NCBI RefSeq assembly: GCF_907164915.1
Contig: NC_061865.1
Location: 51,976,587 to 52,040,586 of the forward strand
DNA: 64,000 nt
Origin: Impatiens glandulifera
Taxonomy: Eukaryota > Streptophyta > Magnoliopsida > Ericales > Balsaminaceae
Direction of reading: 5' to 3'
The first letter of the stretch is position 1; each line of letters opens with the position of its first letter. Position numbers and translations under genes: made by a program. Shown here in pieces: positions 34,360 to 46,031 of this stretch. Below the pieces are notes generated by a model. The model ran no database searches and was not told where the DNA came from. It saw only the letters and a program-made list of their open reading frames with translations.

Positions 34360-34503
34360 TCAGGTGCCTGAGCCGCCGCCATTACCTCCTCCACGACGGC
34401 GGTCAACACATCTAGGGTTGACTCCGGCTGAATTCATATTCTTCTTAGTAAGTTTTCTTGGAACAGGTGGAAGTGGTTTTAACTCATCCTTAAGGAATGA
34501 CAT
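34360..34503 (-). CDS. small basic Gly/Arg-rich frame, unrecognised
   Basis: A 47-codon frame begins MSFLKDELKPLPPVPRKL and ends in an Arg- and Gly-rich tail (DRRRGGGNGGGSGT). It is clearly richer in GC than the surrounding AT desert. A possible splice acceptor (CAAATAG) sits just before its ATG, so it could be the last exon of a small gene whose first exon is at 34768-34876. I recognise no family and no signal peptide is evident. It could be a live small gene or a fragment. Confidence 0.35.
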   Translation of the reverse strand: MSFLKDELKPLPPVPRKLTKKNMNSAGVNPRCVDRRRGGGNGGGSGT

Positions 34504-34551
34504 GGCCTATTTGGATGAAGCAGGGCGGAGCTAGATCATAATTTTTCGGCG

Positions 34552-34876
34552 TTATTGGTATTGGTGATCGTTGCGACAGAAAAAGGCATATGGAGATCTT
34601 CTTGACGAATCTAACGATATAAAAGAATGAGACATAGTTAAGTTGTGACATAGTTTTATTAGAAGGTATTTAAAACATCATAGGACATAGATATCGAAAT
34701 TAGACTAGTAATACATTTCAATTTTGTGACATCATTTTTATTATAAACTATTTAATATCAAAATTACCTGCAAAATTCATCTGGCATACACAATTAAAAA
34801 CAAATGAGGCGGGATGCCAACCACCATTTTCGTTCATGAAGAAGTTGAGATTTTTGTCAGTGAAGTTATTAGACAT
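34552..34876 (-). CDS. candidate small two-exon gene, about 55 aa, unrecognised
   Basis: ATG at 34876 opens MSNNFTDKNLNFFMNENGG; the frame runs to a GT donor after 34768. Joining to an AG acceptor before 34610 keeps the frame for 18 more codons to TAA at 34552-34554. A TATA-like TATATAAT lies at about 34951-34958, some 75 bp upstream. The exon could instead splice on to the Gly-rich frame at 34360-34503. No known domain is seen. Codon-like composition and splice signals are the only support. Confidence 0.3.
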
Positions 34877-34959
34877 GGTGGAGATGAGTTTCGATTTGAA
34901 GGTCTAGAGGAGAAGTGAATGATGTTTTTTATTTATTAATAGAGAATTATATAAAGGCA

Positions 34960-35845
34960 CATGGAGTGAAGATGGCGTGGTCTTTACAAATAAGAAAACC
35001 GTTACTTTTTTTAATTAAAAAATAATAAAATAAATTTAAAGTTGTTTTTATTTTTCCTTTTTTATTGAAAAGTTATTGACTTTGTTTATTTGTTTACAAT
35101 ATGCATGATATTTGGTAAGTGTTATTTTTGGTAAAAAAAATTGATTAATAATTAAATATTTTATCAAATTTTTTCCTAAAAATGTTCATTTAATTCAATA
35201 ATATATTTTATACCAAATAAAAATAAAGTTATCTTATTTTAATATTTTTTAAAATTATTGTAATCTGTTTAGTAAATTCTGATAAATACAAACCAAACTA
35301 ATTGTAACATTAAATTTTAATAAAAATAAATACATATCAACTTGGTTGATTTCTTTTCTTGATGGAACCTTCATTAAATATGACTCTAAATGAAATAAAA
35401 TTATTTGGAGAAATTAGAAGGATTTGATTTTTATTTTTGGGTTTTGATTAGGGCGACAAATGAGTCGTTCGTGAGACGATCGGTCAAAATTTGAATTGAA
35501 TTTGACTTTGACCGAGTTCGAGCCGAGCTCGAGTCGACTCGTTTAATATTCGAGTCTATCTCGAGCTTATATAATGTTTGATCGATGACTTGTTCAGCTT
35601 TTTCAAGTCTCATAATATATTACAATTTTTATTTATTTAATATTAAAACTTAAAATTTTTTAAAAATAAATAAATTCTTCTCTCTCCAAGTCCAAATAAA
35701 AAATTCATAGTGCATATTATTATATATATTACCTTAAAGTATATAATCTTAATTTCTAATGAATCATCGTAACTTTTCATCTATTATTTCTTAGTTTTCA
35801 TCCTTCTTTCACTCCTTATCTATTTTTTTAAGCGAATCTTTTTTC
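34960..35845. other. intergenic AT-rich DNA
   Basis: The only notable part is 35445-35600, rich in GAGCTCGAGTCGACTCG-like words. Similar words occur at 48320-48350 and may mark an old dispersed repeat. No gene is seen. Confidence 0.45.
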
Positions 35846-36265
35846 GACCATTTTGTCCTCAACATGGACATGTTCTACACCATTCCTTTCCAACATGGCC
35901 ATATTCTGGACCATTTCATCTCAAACATGAACATGTTCTAGATCATTTCGGCTTCCAACATGGACACAGGGCCGGCCCTGGGGTAAGCCCGACAAGCCCT
36001 CGGGCTAGGGCAGCCCACTCCCCAGGGCAGCCCATTTAATAAAATATATAATTTATATATAGATAAATATATAAGATATATAGATAAATATATGATCTTT
36101 AAGAATATAATATTATAGTAGAGTGGTCCAAGATGCAAACTTAAAATTTTGCTTAAGTTAGTCGGGACTAGGGCATCCCAAAACTCGGGGCCGGCACTGC
36201 ATGGACATGTTTTTAGACCATTCAGCCCCAACATAGACATGATTTGGACCATTCGGCCCGAACAG
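35846..36265. repeat. 32-bp minisatellite, about five copies, split by a MITE
   Basis: Units with ACCATTTCNNNTCNAACATG-type sequence start at 35861, 35892, 35924, 35957 and 36230. Spacings are 31, 32 and 33 bp, and 32 bp for the last once the MITE and one duplication are removed. Confidence 0.8.
35967..36199. mobile_element. hAT-type MITE, 233 bp
   Basis: The termini CAGGGCCGGCCC and (right, reverse-complemented) CAGTGCCGGCCC match at 11 of 12 positions. Perfect 8-bp flanking copies of CATGGACA lie at 35959-35966 and 36200-36207. The inside is AT-rich and non-coding, with a short tandem ATATATAGATAAATAT repeat. The perfect duplication indicates a fairly recent insertion. Confidence 0.92.
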
Positions 36266-36719
36266 ACCAATATTACCAATATTTCATCTTAGTTTATTAG
36301 ACATTACACTTCAGTTTTAAAAATAACATTAAAGTTTAGACTTACATTTCACCTTAAAAGAACATTACAGTTCATACATTACAATTTGAGTTAAAAATAA
36401 CATTATAGTTTAGTTCGGTGGACGTCTTCTTCACGGTCGTCTTGTTCGCGGTACTCATCTTGTTCATAGTGGTCTTCATGGTGGTCTTCTTCGTAGTGGT
36501 CGTTTTCTAGGTCGTCGTCTGCTTCAATTTGAGTTTATCATTAGAAGAGAAATCTAAAACTCGTACTTTTGAGATCTTTTCGATTGGAGAAGGCTATGAT
36601 TTGATTATAGTCTGGCTTTGATTTGATCAAAACTGAAGAAGAGCGCGCGCTTAATTTTTTAATTATTTATTTTATTTATTTTTTCCACCATGGCATATTT
36701 TATCCACGTGGCTGACAGG
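36266..36719. other. spacer with an acidic-coding degenerate repeat
   Basis: On the minus strand about 36412-36530 reads as a strongly acidic run (DHYEEDHHEDHYEQDEY) built on an imperfect 12-bp repeat. No start codon or upstream exon could be assigned, so it may be a gene fragment or a simple repeat. Confidence 0.4.
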
Positions 36720-37536
36720 TAGGGGTGCAAGTGGATTGGATCGGTCGGTTTTTATCAAAATATTCATCACATCCGTTGGTATTAGTTTTTCAAAATTTTC
36801 ACTTGTCGGTTGACGGTTGAACGACAGTTGGATTTGGTTAGTTTCGATCGGTTAATCGGTTCAAACCTAACATTAAAATTTTTTTAAATCTAGATATTTA
36901 AACCAAAAAATAAATAAAATTACAATAAAGCTAAAATGTGAACATAATTAAACACAAAAGTGTAAGATCTAGACACAAAATGTTTCAAAAAAACACAAAT
37001 CCAGTGTTTAAATTTTAAATTACATAACAATATAATTTAAGCAACACACAAAAACAACTCAAATCCTCCATCCTCCAGCACCTTCGATCGGTTGTCGTGC
37101 GCCCTTTGGAACGTGTTCTGTTGTGCAAGGAATGGTCGCGGTCATCTTCTCTTACCGTTTACCGGAACATTTCGTCAAACCCCCTTCTGCAGAGACTTGA
37201 TGTCAAATCGGCGTCGATCGCCCTCCTCTTCTCACTTTTCGTTTATAGGTTAGTTCGGACCTCGGTCGGGACATCAAACCACACCGCGAGGCGCGGGTAG
37301 GTCTCCATTGAACTTCTTTATTGTCGTTTGAATCAAGTGTTCGGTCTGGAGGAAGCTTTCGTAGCTACAGACCGTTCCAAAATTGCTTAAACCCTTTCTT
37401 GTTTGAGCAATTATTTTCAAGCCCCTGTTTCGGTGCAATTGGTTTCCAATCGTGCTGTTTGCGCCCACCCTTTGCTGCAGAATTCCAACCTTTGTGGCTC
37501 CTTTGAAGATTAGGCAGTTTGCGCTTGATCTTTCCA

Positions 37537-38893
37537 ATGACTGGTACGCGCCCGTCTAGTGTAGTTACTCGGGCAAGGGGCGTCCTTCAAGTCCGCCCTG
37601 ATGATCCTAAGAAGGTGCTAAAGGGGCCGTCGACAAGCAGCAAGGCTAGGTCTGATAGACGAACTCGCAGGTCTCTTAACAATCCCAGGAAGCAGAAGCC
37701 AGAAATCATGGATGAAGTCCTAAACAACGGAGAAGATGCGCCTATTGATTCTATGCCAAATACATCATCGGGTATGAGTTCTTTTCCACATGCTGATGAA
37801 TTACATGAGAATAGTTCTAATAGGGATTCATACTGTAACAATATGCATGTTCATAATAGAAATGATAGGATTGAATTGATAGGAAAAGATAGTACTGCAT
37901 ATAGAAATGATAGGACTTTAATTCCAGAAAATTCTGTTGTTACTGGACTTGCTGGACAGAATGGACCGTTAGAGTCGCTGGTTGGTACCCTAGACCTGAC
38001 CGGTCATTCTGTTGAGAAATTGGATTTGAAATCTTGTCTTGTTAAAATTGATGACAATCGGGTCGCTTGTGCTGAAAATTCAGTCCCAATGTTAGAGATA
38101 ATCTGTCAAAAAGGCTCTAAGGTAATGCAAGAAAATGACATAAATTGTACAGGTTTATTGGGTCCTATTGAAAGCTCAAAATTGGGGTCTGTTTCTGAAT
38201 CGGGTGAAAACATTATGCTGAGATTTATGTCTGTTTTGAATGATCCTACTGAAGTTGGTACTGGTGTTCCTATTGAGGTAAGTATGACAGAGCTGAATAA
38301 GACTGTTGATCGATAATTAATAGGTTCAAAGAATATTACAAGGTCGGGGTCAGTTTTAGAAGCAGGAAAACATGACAATTTGGGTAATTCAGGTGCAGAG
38401 AAAGATCATAAAACAAATTTTACCGGTCCTACTAAAGAGGATGCTAAACTGGGCAAAATAGATCATTTTGAAATTGCCTCTACAGGGTTGGAGATATCAG
38501 CTACTCAGAGTCCATTAGGTCCAAAGAAGGATATAATTTCAGAGTCTTGTTCTACAATGAGAAATCTTGAAAATCTAAAAGTCTCGGGTTCCATTAATGA
38601 TCAGAATGCTAAGTCTACATGTCCTACTAAGGATCAAATGGAAAGTCAGATATCCAGACTATGTACTAGGCTTGAAAAAGGTTGGACAGAAGACACTAAA
38701 TGCGCACAGGATTCTGAAACTGAGGCTAAAATTGCAGGATCTTCTAAACAGCCTGCACATCTAGCTGAAACTGTTAAAGGACATAGTCTAACAGAATCTG
38801 GAAACACTGAAAAAATTGGATCTGAGTTAGAGCTATTCATGGAAATAAATTCAGCTAAATTAGAAAAGCCTAATAATCTAGACCAGAGGATTC
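37537..38893 (+). pseudogene. LINE ORF1, N-terminal part
   Basis: ORF1 opens with MTGTRPSSVVTRARG at the first ATG after the leader and continues in one frame, with a single TAA at 38314-38316, to the inversion border just before 38894. The protein is hydrophilic, with a basic start (SKARSDRRTRRS) and a low-complexity body with scattered Gly-Pro pairs, as in the rest of ORF1. No known domain is seen. Past the border the frame runs only a few codons into inverted sequence and stops at 38917. Confidence 0.75.
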
Positions 38894-40131
38894 CCACTGA
38901 CCCATCAACGTTCTTTTAACCTCAGCAAATGGTGCTTTCATGTTGCCCATAAAATGACCAACTATGACAAACTCCCATGCCTTGACACATTTTTCTTCAA
39001 TTTCGGGTGGGAGCTCAAATTGGTGCGGATGATCAAGTGTAATTACCTTTGGGAATAATGTGTCTATCTGGAATTTTCCCTTTTTCTGGATCGCTCATGG
39101 CATTTCCATTCCACACATTTCCTTCTTGCCAAGTTTTATTTGGGTTGCTCATGATAGTGTACACCTTTGTTTTATTACATTTCGAAATTTCCTTCATGGC
39201 GTCAACCATCCACTTAATCACTTCATCATATTGGTCTTTGTTGAAGATATTCCAATTCTTTAGATAGTGACTGTTGAACTGAGCATTCAACTGATCATTT
39301 CTTTCTTGGGGCATCGTAATCTCTTGTTTATTAATTTGGAAAAATAGCTTCTTCATCTGGTTTCTTAGTCTTGCCAAATTTGCTATTTCGTTTTTCCTCA
39401 TTGACCACGTTGGACCAGCAGTAAGATCCTTGTTATTAGTCTGAGTATTTTCTTTGCCAGGAATTGCAGCAGTAGGAGGAGCTGAGGAGGTGACTGTTTC
39501 AGGCATGCTATCTTTCCTGACTTGTTTGTTCTTTTCGGCCCATCTAACCCTTATATTTCCCACAAAACCGTTGCCTTCAATTGTTCCGATCTTCTTTAGA
39601 ATATCCCCTTTAGTGCTCTTCTCTTGTGTATCAGTTTTCCTCTTTTGAATGCTATCAATTGGCATTTCAGGATCCAAATTAACGAGTGGAGAAAACGCAC
39701 ACAGGTTCAATATCTCAGGGTTAGCCTCGGGTGTCACAGTTTCCTTGGGATTTACTTCAGCATTCTTCTTAGAACTTGAGTTATTTGCCTTCATGTTTTT
39801 CCTTTCTTTGATTTTCGATTCATTCTTACCCTTCTTAGTTGTTTTAGAATTATTCGATCCAGTTTCTTGATCGATCTTTTCAATTTCAGCATTTGTTTTG
39901 GAAGAATTATGCCTCTTTGCTTTTGGTTTGATCTTTGTTGCCGATATCTTCTTCATGGACTTATGATATTCGAGGTCGCATATTATTGTTTCATCATAGT
40001 CAGTGCTATCGTCTGATTCCAAATCAACATCTATGCTTTGGTTCTTTTGATTCGACCGGTGGCTCATAGCTTTGTTAGTAGATTTATTATCTTGGCGATT
40101 AGGACCGGTAGAATGTGGATATGTGATGTCA

Positions 40132-40304
40132 GGACCGGCATTTAAAGAGATAGGACCGGCATTAGAAGAGTTAGGATTGACATTAGAAGATCTAGGACTA
40201 GCATTAGAAGAGTTAGGACCAGCATTTGAAGAGCTATGACCGACGTTTGAAGAGCTAGGACCGGCATTTGAAGAGCTAGGACCGGCATTTGAAGAGATAT
40301 GACC
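40132..40304 (-). repeat. 21-bp coding tandem repeat in LINE ORF1
   Basis: Eight imperfect 21-bp copies each encode a 7-residue SSNAGPS-type unit on the minus strand. Gly-Pro pairs at similar spacing occur in the plus-strand ORF1 parts, supporting a common origin. Confidence 0.85.
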
Positions 40305-40430
40305 AATGCCATGAGTAGTTTTAGTGTATCCAGGACCGGCGTGTTCAGGATCAATGACTGGAATATTCATGTTATCCACCCTTGTTAGACCCAACTTTTT
40401 TGCAACCAAATTATCTTTTTCATACCCAGC

Positions 40431-40547
40431 CAAGCGAAAACCGTTGGCTAACCCCATATTAGACCCGGCCAAGCGAAAACCGTTGGCTAACCCCTCATCA
40501 GACCCGGCCAAGCGAAAACCGTTGGCTAATTCTTCTAGTTTCATACA
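40431..40547 (-). repeat. 39-bp coding tandem repeat in LINE ORF1
   Basis: Three 39-bp copies start at 40431, 40470 and 40509; each encodes LANGFRLAG plus four residues. Confidence 0.9.
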
Positions 40548-40699
40548 TTCTTCACCTCTTATACTCTGACTTAAATTCTGACCCAACTTATTTGTAGCTT
40601 CCATGAGATCCATACCCAGACCTAGATTGTCATTCATGATGTCATCAATCAACGAATCAATATAATTTCTAGTCAAGCTTTCACCATTGGCTATACCAA

Positions 40700-42453
40700 T
40701 CAAGTTCAGTTCATCATCGATCACAATCAATGATCACGGATTCTACTTTCTATCCTTCAGGAATGAAAGCGAAATAAAGTCGATCATAGAGAGCGAATAT
40801 ACTTTTATCAGGGGAAAAAGATTCAAGTTGTACAAGTGGAGCGAGGAACTTAATACTAATCATAGACCGCTTGAACTTGAACAAATCTAGGTGAATCTCA
40901 AGAATATTCCACCACACATGTGAAACCCGATGGGCCTGGCCTATATTTCAAGCATTATAGGCAAACCATTTATGTTTGACCCAGCAATGGAAGGTTACGA
41001 GCGTGCATCTGTGGCCAGAGTTAGTGTCGAAATCCATCCAAGTAGCTCTCTTCCAATCAAGCTTGAACTTAAAGATAGACTGGAAAATTTATTTGACATT
41101 GGAGTACAATACGAATGGAAACCAAATCGATGTATATGGTGTAGCACTTTCACACACGCTACGAATAAATGTCCAGTCAATAATAATCTAAAATCGAAGG
41201 CCAATAACAACACTCAAGTAAGCGATATCAATGACTCTAACCAGGCTCAGGTTGAGAGAAATGTGAACAGATCTGAACTTAACAGCAATGAACGCACTAA
41301 GGATGATAAGATGGGCAACCAAAAGCAAGAACAGATAAGGGTAAGGAAGAAGATATGAAAAAGAATGAAGTGGGTAAGGGTACAAGCTGGCCTTACTAAC
41401 GTTGATCATATTAGTCATGTTCAGAGCACCGGTCCTAGGGATTCTGTTTTCTCAAGAATAGGTCCTGTTCAAAATGTCAGTCCTGGTCAGGGTATCGGTC
41501 TTGATAAAGCTGGACATAGACACACTGGTCCTAGAGATTCTCATAAAGCTATTGTTCCTAGCCATATTGACCATATTAAACCTGGTCTTGGACTTGTTGA
41601 TCATGAAACTACTCAAGCTATCGGACTTGCTACTACAGGTCCTGATGAAAAATGTGCAACCATTGCTGATCCTGGCTATATTGGTCCTAATACTGGCACA
41701 AGTCCTATTATTGTGGATGATACTATTGTTGGTCCTAACTCCACCGATCCCAATATTGATCAAAGAACTGGTCTTGATGTAACTACATGTCCTAGTTCCA
41801 AAGTTTCTGAAATTCAAAGATCTATGGGACGAGGAATACTTGGTCCATATGAAACAAGCAAAATTGGATCTGAAGGCACTCCAATAGGTCGTGAGTCTAC
41901 TCTTCACAGTTCTAGGAATGCAAGCATGAACCTAAAAAACAATGTCATCAAAATTCGAAATGACCTGACCCTTGGGCTCAGAGCCACCTTTCGAGATGAT
42001 GAACAGGAGAATCTTGGAATAAGTAATAAAGAAGCTCTTGAGAATGGACTGGGAAATCTTAGGTTTTGTGAAATCAAAAGATCAAGTGCAGAAGAAGACA
42101 ATTTGGTCTTGAATAAGGCAGTGAGCCTTAATTCTGAAGTAGGGCGAATAAAAACCGATAACAAACATGAATCTAGTAGTGAAGAGGTTCAAAGTCAGAA
42201 AAGACCTACTAAAGCAGAACAAGATGAAAATCGAAGACAAAGTAGAAAGATCCTGGATCTAGAAGCTACTAAATCTATCACGGGAGAAGATGAGATCTAC
42301 ATGAGGCAACCCTCACTCAATGGCAATAGTGTTCCATGTAATCAAACTATAGCCATTGAGGATAGTGAGGCAAGTGATGCTTATAATTTCTCTGATGAAG
42401 AGGTCCAGGACAGTCTGGAAAGTCAGGAACCCAACACTTATATTCATTCATGA
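40700..42453 (+). pseudogene. LINE ORF1, DUF4283 second half, zinc knuckle and tail
   Basis: In one frame from about 40700: the rest of DUF4283 (NDHGFYFLSF, FIRGKRFKLYKW), the GLAYISSIIGKP segment, then a CCHC knuckle (CIWCSTFTHATNKC), the usual order of plant L1 ORF1 proteins. A long Gly-Pro-rich tail and an acidic end (DSEASDAYNFSDEEV) follow. Stops at 40888 (TAG), 40921 (TGA) and 41356 (TGA) interrupt the frame. The final TGA overlaps the ORF2 start as ATGA at 42450-42453, suggesting coupled translation of ORF2. Confidence 0.88.
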
Positions 42454-45400
42454 ATATAGTGACATGGAACATAAGGGGACTCAATGACCCTCTAAAATAT
42501 AAAGAAATCAGGAGGATCATTGAGAATCAGAAGATCACTATTATGGGTATTCTTGAGACAAAAGTCAAAAGTCGGAACGTTGAGAAGGTTAGCAAACTGT
42601 GTATTGATAGTAGCTGGGAAATCATTCACAACTCAAATGACAAAACGGGCAGAATCTGGGTTATTTGGGATAACAAAGTTGTTGAGGTGATGACTCTTTT
42701 TCGAATGATCAAGCAATCCTGGTGGAGGTCAAAGACAGAATCACAAGAATCGTGTTTAATCTTGCTATTGTCTATGGTAGCAACTCAAGCACGGACAGAA
42801 AACTCCTCTGGAATTGTCTTAGAAACTGGATCGGTATTGATAAATCTTGGGCTGTCCTCGGTGATTACAACGTAACTAGAAACGAATCTGATCGTAGCCC
42901 AGAATCTGAAATTACTCGGGATATGATTGAATTTAATGACTGCATCAGAGATATGGGTTGTATCGAGCCTACCAATTCTGGGAACTTCTTCACTTGGTCT
43001 TCTACGAGAGGGAATGAACAAATTAGAAAAAGTAGAATTAACAGATGTCTGGTAAATGAGAACTGGATTAACCAATTTCCGAGAAGTCAAATTCATGTTT
43101 TGAATCCGGGTATATTGGATCACTGCCCGATTAAATTATTCTGGGAAAAGGAAGAAAGGTTCAAAAGGCCCTTTAAATTTTTCAATTTCTGGATGGATAA
43201 CGATAAATTGAAGGGTATCCTCGAAAGCGTATGGTCAACAGATGTCAGAGGTTCCAACATGTACAGAGTTTCTGAGAAGCTTAAGCTCTTGAAGAATCAT
43301 CTCCAAAGCTTTGACAAGAAGAAGTTCAGCAATATCTCCAATAGAGTTCTGGCTGCTAGAGAAGAACTGGAAGAGGTTCAGAAAAAGTTATTAAGGGATG
43401 ATAGTGATGAACAACTCAATTAAACAGAAAGATATGCGCTTGAAAAGTTCAGGAAGCTGAGTCTGCTTGAAGAGAATTTTGTTAGACAGAAATTAAGACA
43501 GAGCTGGCTTTCGTTGGGTGACAAAAACACAAATTTCTTCTACAGAAAATGCAAGGCTAGAAACATGAGAAACAATGTGTACAGGTTGAAAAATGATGAT
43601 GGTGAATATGTTCAGGGTCAAAAGAGTGTCCAAGATCTGGCTATTGATTTCTATAAGCAGCTTATGGGTACAAGAAAGCAGCATCAAAGTCACCTGAATA
43701 TCTTGTATCAAATTATTGATAGGAAAATCTCTGCAGAAGATAGTCGCGAGTTGATAAGGGTGGTCACGAAGGTTGAGGTTAAAGAAGCTCTGTTTAGTAT
43801 TGATGGGAATAAAAGCCCAGGTCCTGATGGGTTTAATGCACAGTTCTTCAAAGATAATTGGTCGGTTGTGAGTAAAGATGTTACTGATGGGGTTCTGGAG
43901 TTTTTCAAAAATAGGAAGATGTTAAAGCAATGGAATACAGCGGTCCTAACCTTGATCCCCAAAACTGCGGTACCTGAACAAAGTACAAGATTTCAGACCA
44001 ATTTCCTGCTGCAATGTGATTTATAAAATAATTTCAAAAATCATTTCTAAACGTTTTAAAAATGTTATAGGAAAAATAATAAATATTAATCAATCTGCAT
44101 TCATCCCCGGTAGGACAATCTCTCATAATATTCTTCTCATGCAGAGCCTATTAAAAGGCTACGGGAAAAAGAAAATATCCCCGAGAGTGGCTTTCAAAAT
44201 AGATATCAAGAAAGCTTTTGACTCTGTTAGATGGGAAGCCATTCGAGACTTTTTAGTTGTTTCTACTTTTCCTATGATTTTTATCGATTGGATTATGCAA
44301 TGCGTTTCATCATCCTGCTTTGTTGTTAGCGTCAATGGAGTCCATAGAGGCTATTTCAAGAGTGAAAATGGGGTAAGGCAAGGGGACCCCCTCTCTTCTT
44401 ACCTTTTCGTAGCTATCATGGCGATCTTTGAGAGCATCTTCGCGATGTTCCGAAAGAATCGTCCATACATCTTTCACCCATTCTGTGAGGTAGAGGAGGT
44501 AACACATTTATGCTTTGTTGACGATTTATTCATTCTAGCGCACGCGGACGTTGATTCCATTAAAACTATTAGGGTTGCACTAACGTTCTTTTCTGAGGTA
44601 ACAGGTTTAACTATTAATGAAAGCAAAAGTGTGACATTTTATGGAGGCGTGAAGGACGAAACAAAGCAGGACATCTTCAACATCATGGGCATCAAGAAAG
44701 GCAGATTTCCCATAAGGTACTTAGGAATTCCGTTAACTGCGAAGCAGATCGAGATCTCACACTGCAAGCCGCTGATTGAAAAGGTAAAAAACACGATATC
44801 TGGCTGGGCAACGAAAAAACTTTCTTATGTAGGGAGGATCGAACTTATCAAAACCGTGGTTATGGGCATAGTTGGCTATTGGGCGCAGCAAATGGTCATT
44901 CCGAAGAAGGTAATGAAGGAACTCGACACACTGATGAGAAACTTTATCTGAGGTAATAGTGGAAGAGGAGGAAAGAAAGTCAAATGGACCGCTCTCTGCA
45001 AACCGAAGGACGAAGGAGGCATCGACTTGAAGAACTGTATCGAGTGGAACAATGCTCTAACCTTCAAGCATCTGTGGGCTTTGGAGCGCAATCAGGAGTC
45101 ACTATGGATCAAATGGGTGCATACGAGATTTATGAAACACGAAACCAACATCTGGACCTGCAAAATTCACGAAGGTATGAGTTGGTCTCTAAAAAAGATT
45201 CTTAAACTAAGAAGCGATATTGCAGATCTTTATGACATCCGACTAAGGGACGGGAAAGGCACTCTATTCTGGCACGACCCTTGGTTTGAAAACCAGCCTA
45301 TCATCGACAAGGAGCAGTTTCAAAATACTCGTATCAGAAGGGACTGCGCAAAAGCGAAAATCAGAGACATCAAATACGGGAATTGGAACTTGCTCTTGAG

Positions 45401-46031
45401 AAGAATTCTAGAAGGAAAGAGGATACTTGATCATATAAGTAACATACAACTACACGACAGACCGGATATTCATGAATGGAAAGCTGAGGACAATGGGAAG
45501 CTGGTATTGAAGAAAATATGGGAGGTAATCCGGGAAAAGGCGTAGAAAGTAGAATGGGCTCCTCTTGTATGGTCAACGAAGATTATCCCTCGACATCAGT
45601 TCATTCTATGGCTCGCCTTTTGGGAAAGACTCAGCACACGTGATCGTATCAGTAAGTATATGAGCATCCCGGACGCGAGCTGTCTTCTATGCATAGGAAA
45701 TGAAGAAACCATAGATCACCTATTCGGGAGCTGTTGTATTGCTTCGGAGCTTTGGGACAGATTCTATAAAAGCCTGGAGCTGATCAGTTTCCCGAGCGAA
45801 TGGAATGAAATCAAAGAAGCGGCACTACTCAAAGCCAAGGGAAATATATTTGCAACAAGCGTGTTCAAGTGCGGCTTTGGAGCAGTGGTGTATAACATTT
45901 AGCAAGAACGGAATGCAATGGTATATGATAGAACCCGCAGGAGCATTGACGAGTTATGGAAAGATATTGTATCGGATTGCAGCGCCCTCACGGGAACGTG
46001 GAGAGGAATTCCAAGCACGGAGCAGAACTAG
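42450..46031 (+). pseudogene. LINE ORF2: endonuclease, reverse transcriptase, zf-RVT
   Basis: ORF2 starts MNIVTWNIRGLNDPLKY (AP-endonuclease, with catalytic-type LETKV, GDYNV and DHCPI). The reverse transcriptase follows (KSPGPDGFNAQFF, SAFIPGRTISHNI, KIDIKKAFDSV, GVRQGDPLSSYLF, and the active site FVDD where FADD or YADD is usual). Then come YLGIPL and a zf-RVT region (CLLCIGNEETIDHLFGSC). One-base shifts near 42697 (in CTTTTTC) and 43988 move the frame out and back. Stops at 43421, 44949, 45543 and 45900 fall inside conserved protein. The true end may be the TAG at 46029. Confidence 0.92.

Larger units (their letters stand above)
38894..40715 (-). pseudogene. LINE ORF1, middle part, inverted
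   Basis: The minus strand holds a long frame (to 39033), then a one-base shift near 39048 (CCCAAAGG). It then ends with KAWEFVIVGHFMGNMKAPF and VKRTLMGQW (W codon 38894-38896). That ending is the first half of the DUF4283 domain of plant L1 ORF1 proteins. The second half (NDHGFYFLSF, FIRGKRFKLYKW) is on the plus strand from about 40705. The stretch is therefore an inverted piece of the same ORF1, not a separate gene. Inside it are three 13-residue LANGFRLAG repeats and eight 7-residue SSNAGPS-type repeats, followed by a Lys-rich region. Confidence 0.85.

Noticed and set aside
39033..40730. Minus-strand 565-codon frame as an independent gene inside the LINE
   Set aside because: Its downstream continuation is the first half of DUF4283, whose second half lies on the plus strand at the other border, so it is an inverted part of LINE ORF1.
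41452..41907. Minus-strand frame of 151 codons opposite LINE ORF1
   Set aside because: The plus strand carries the supported ORF1 tail, and the reverse frame is a shadow of its repeated codons.
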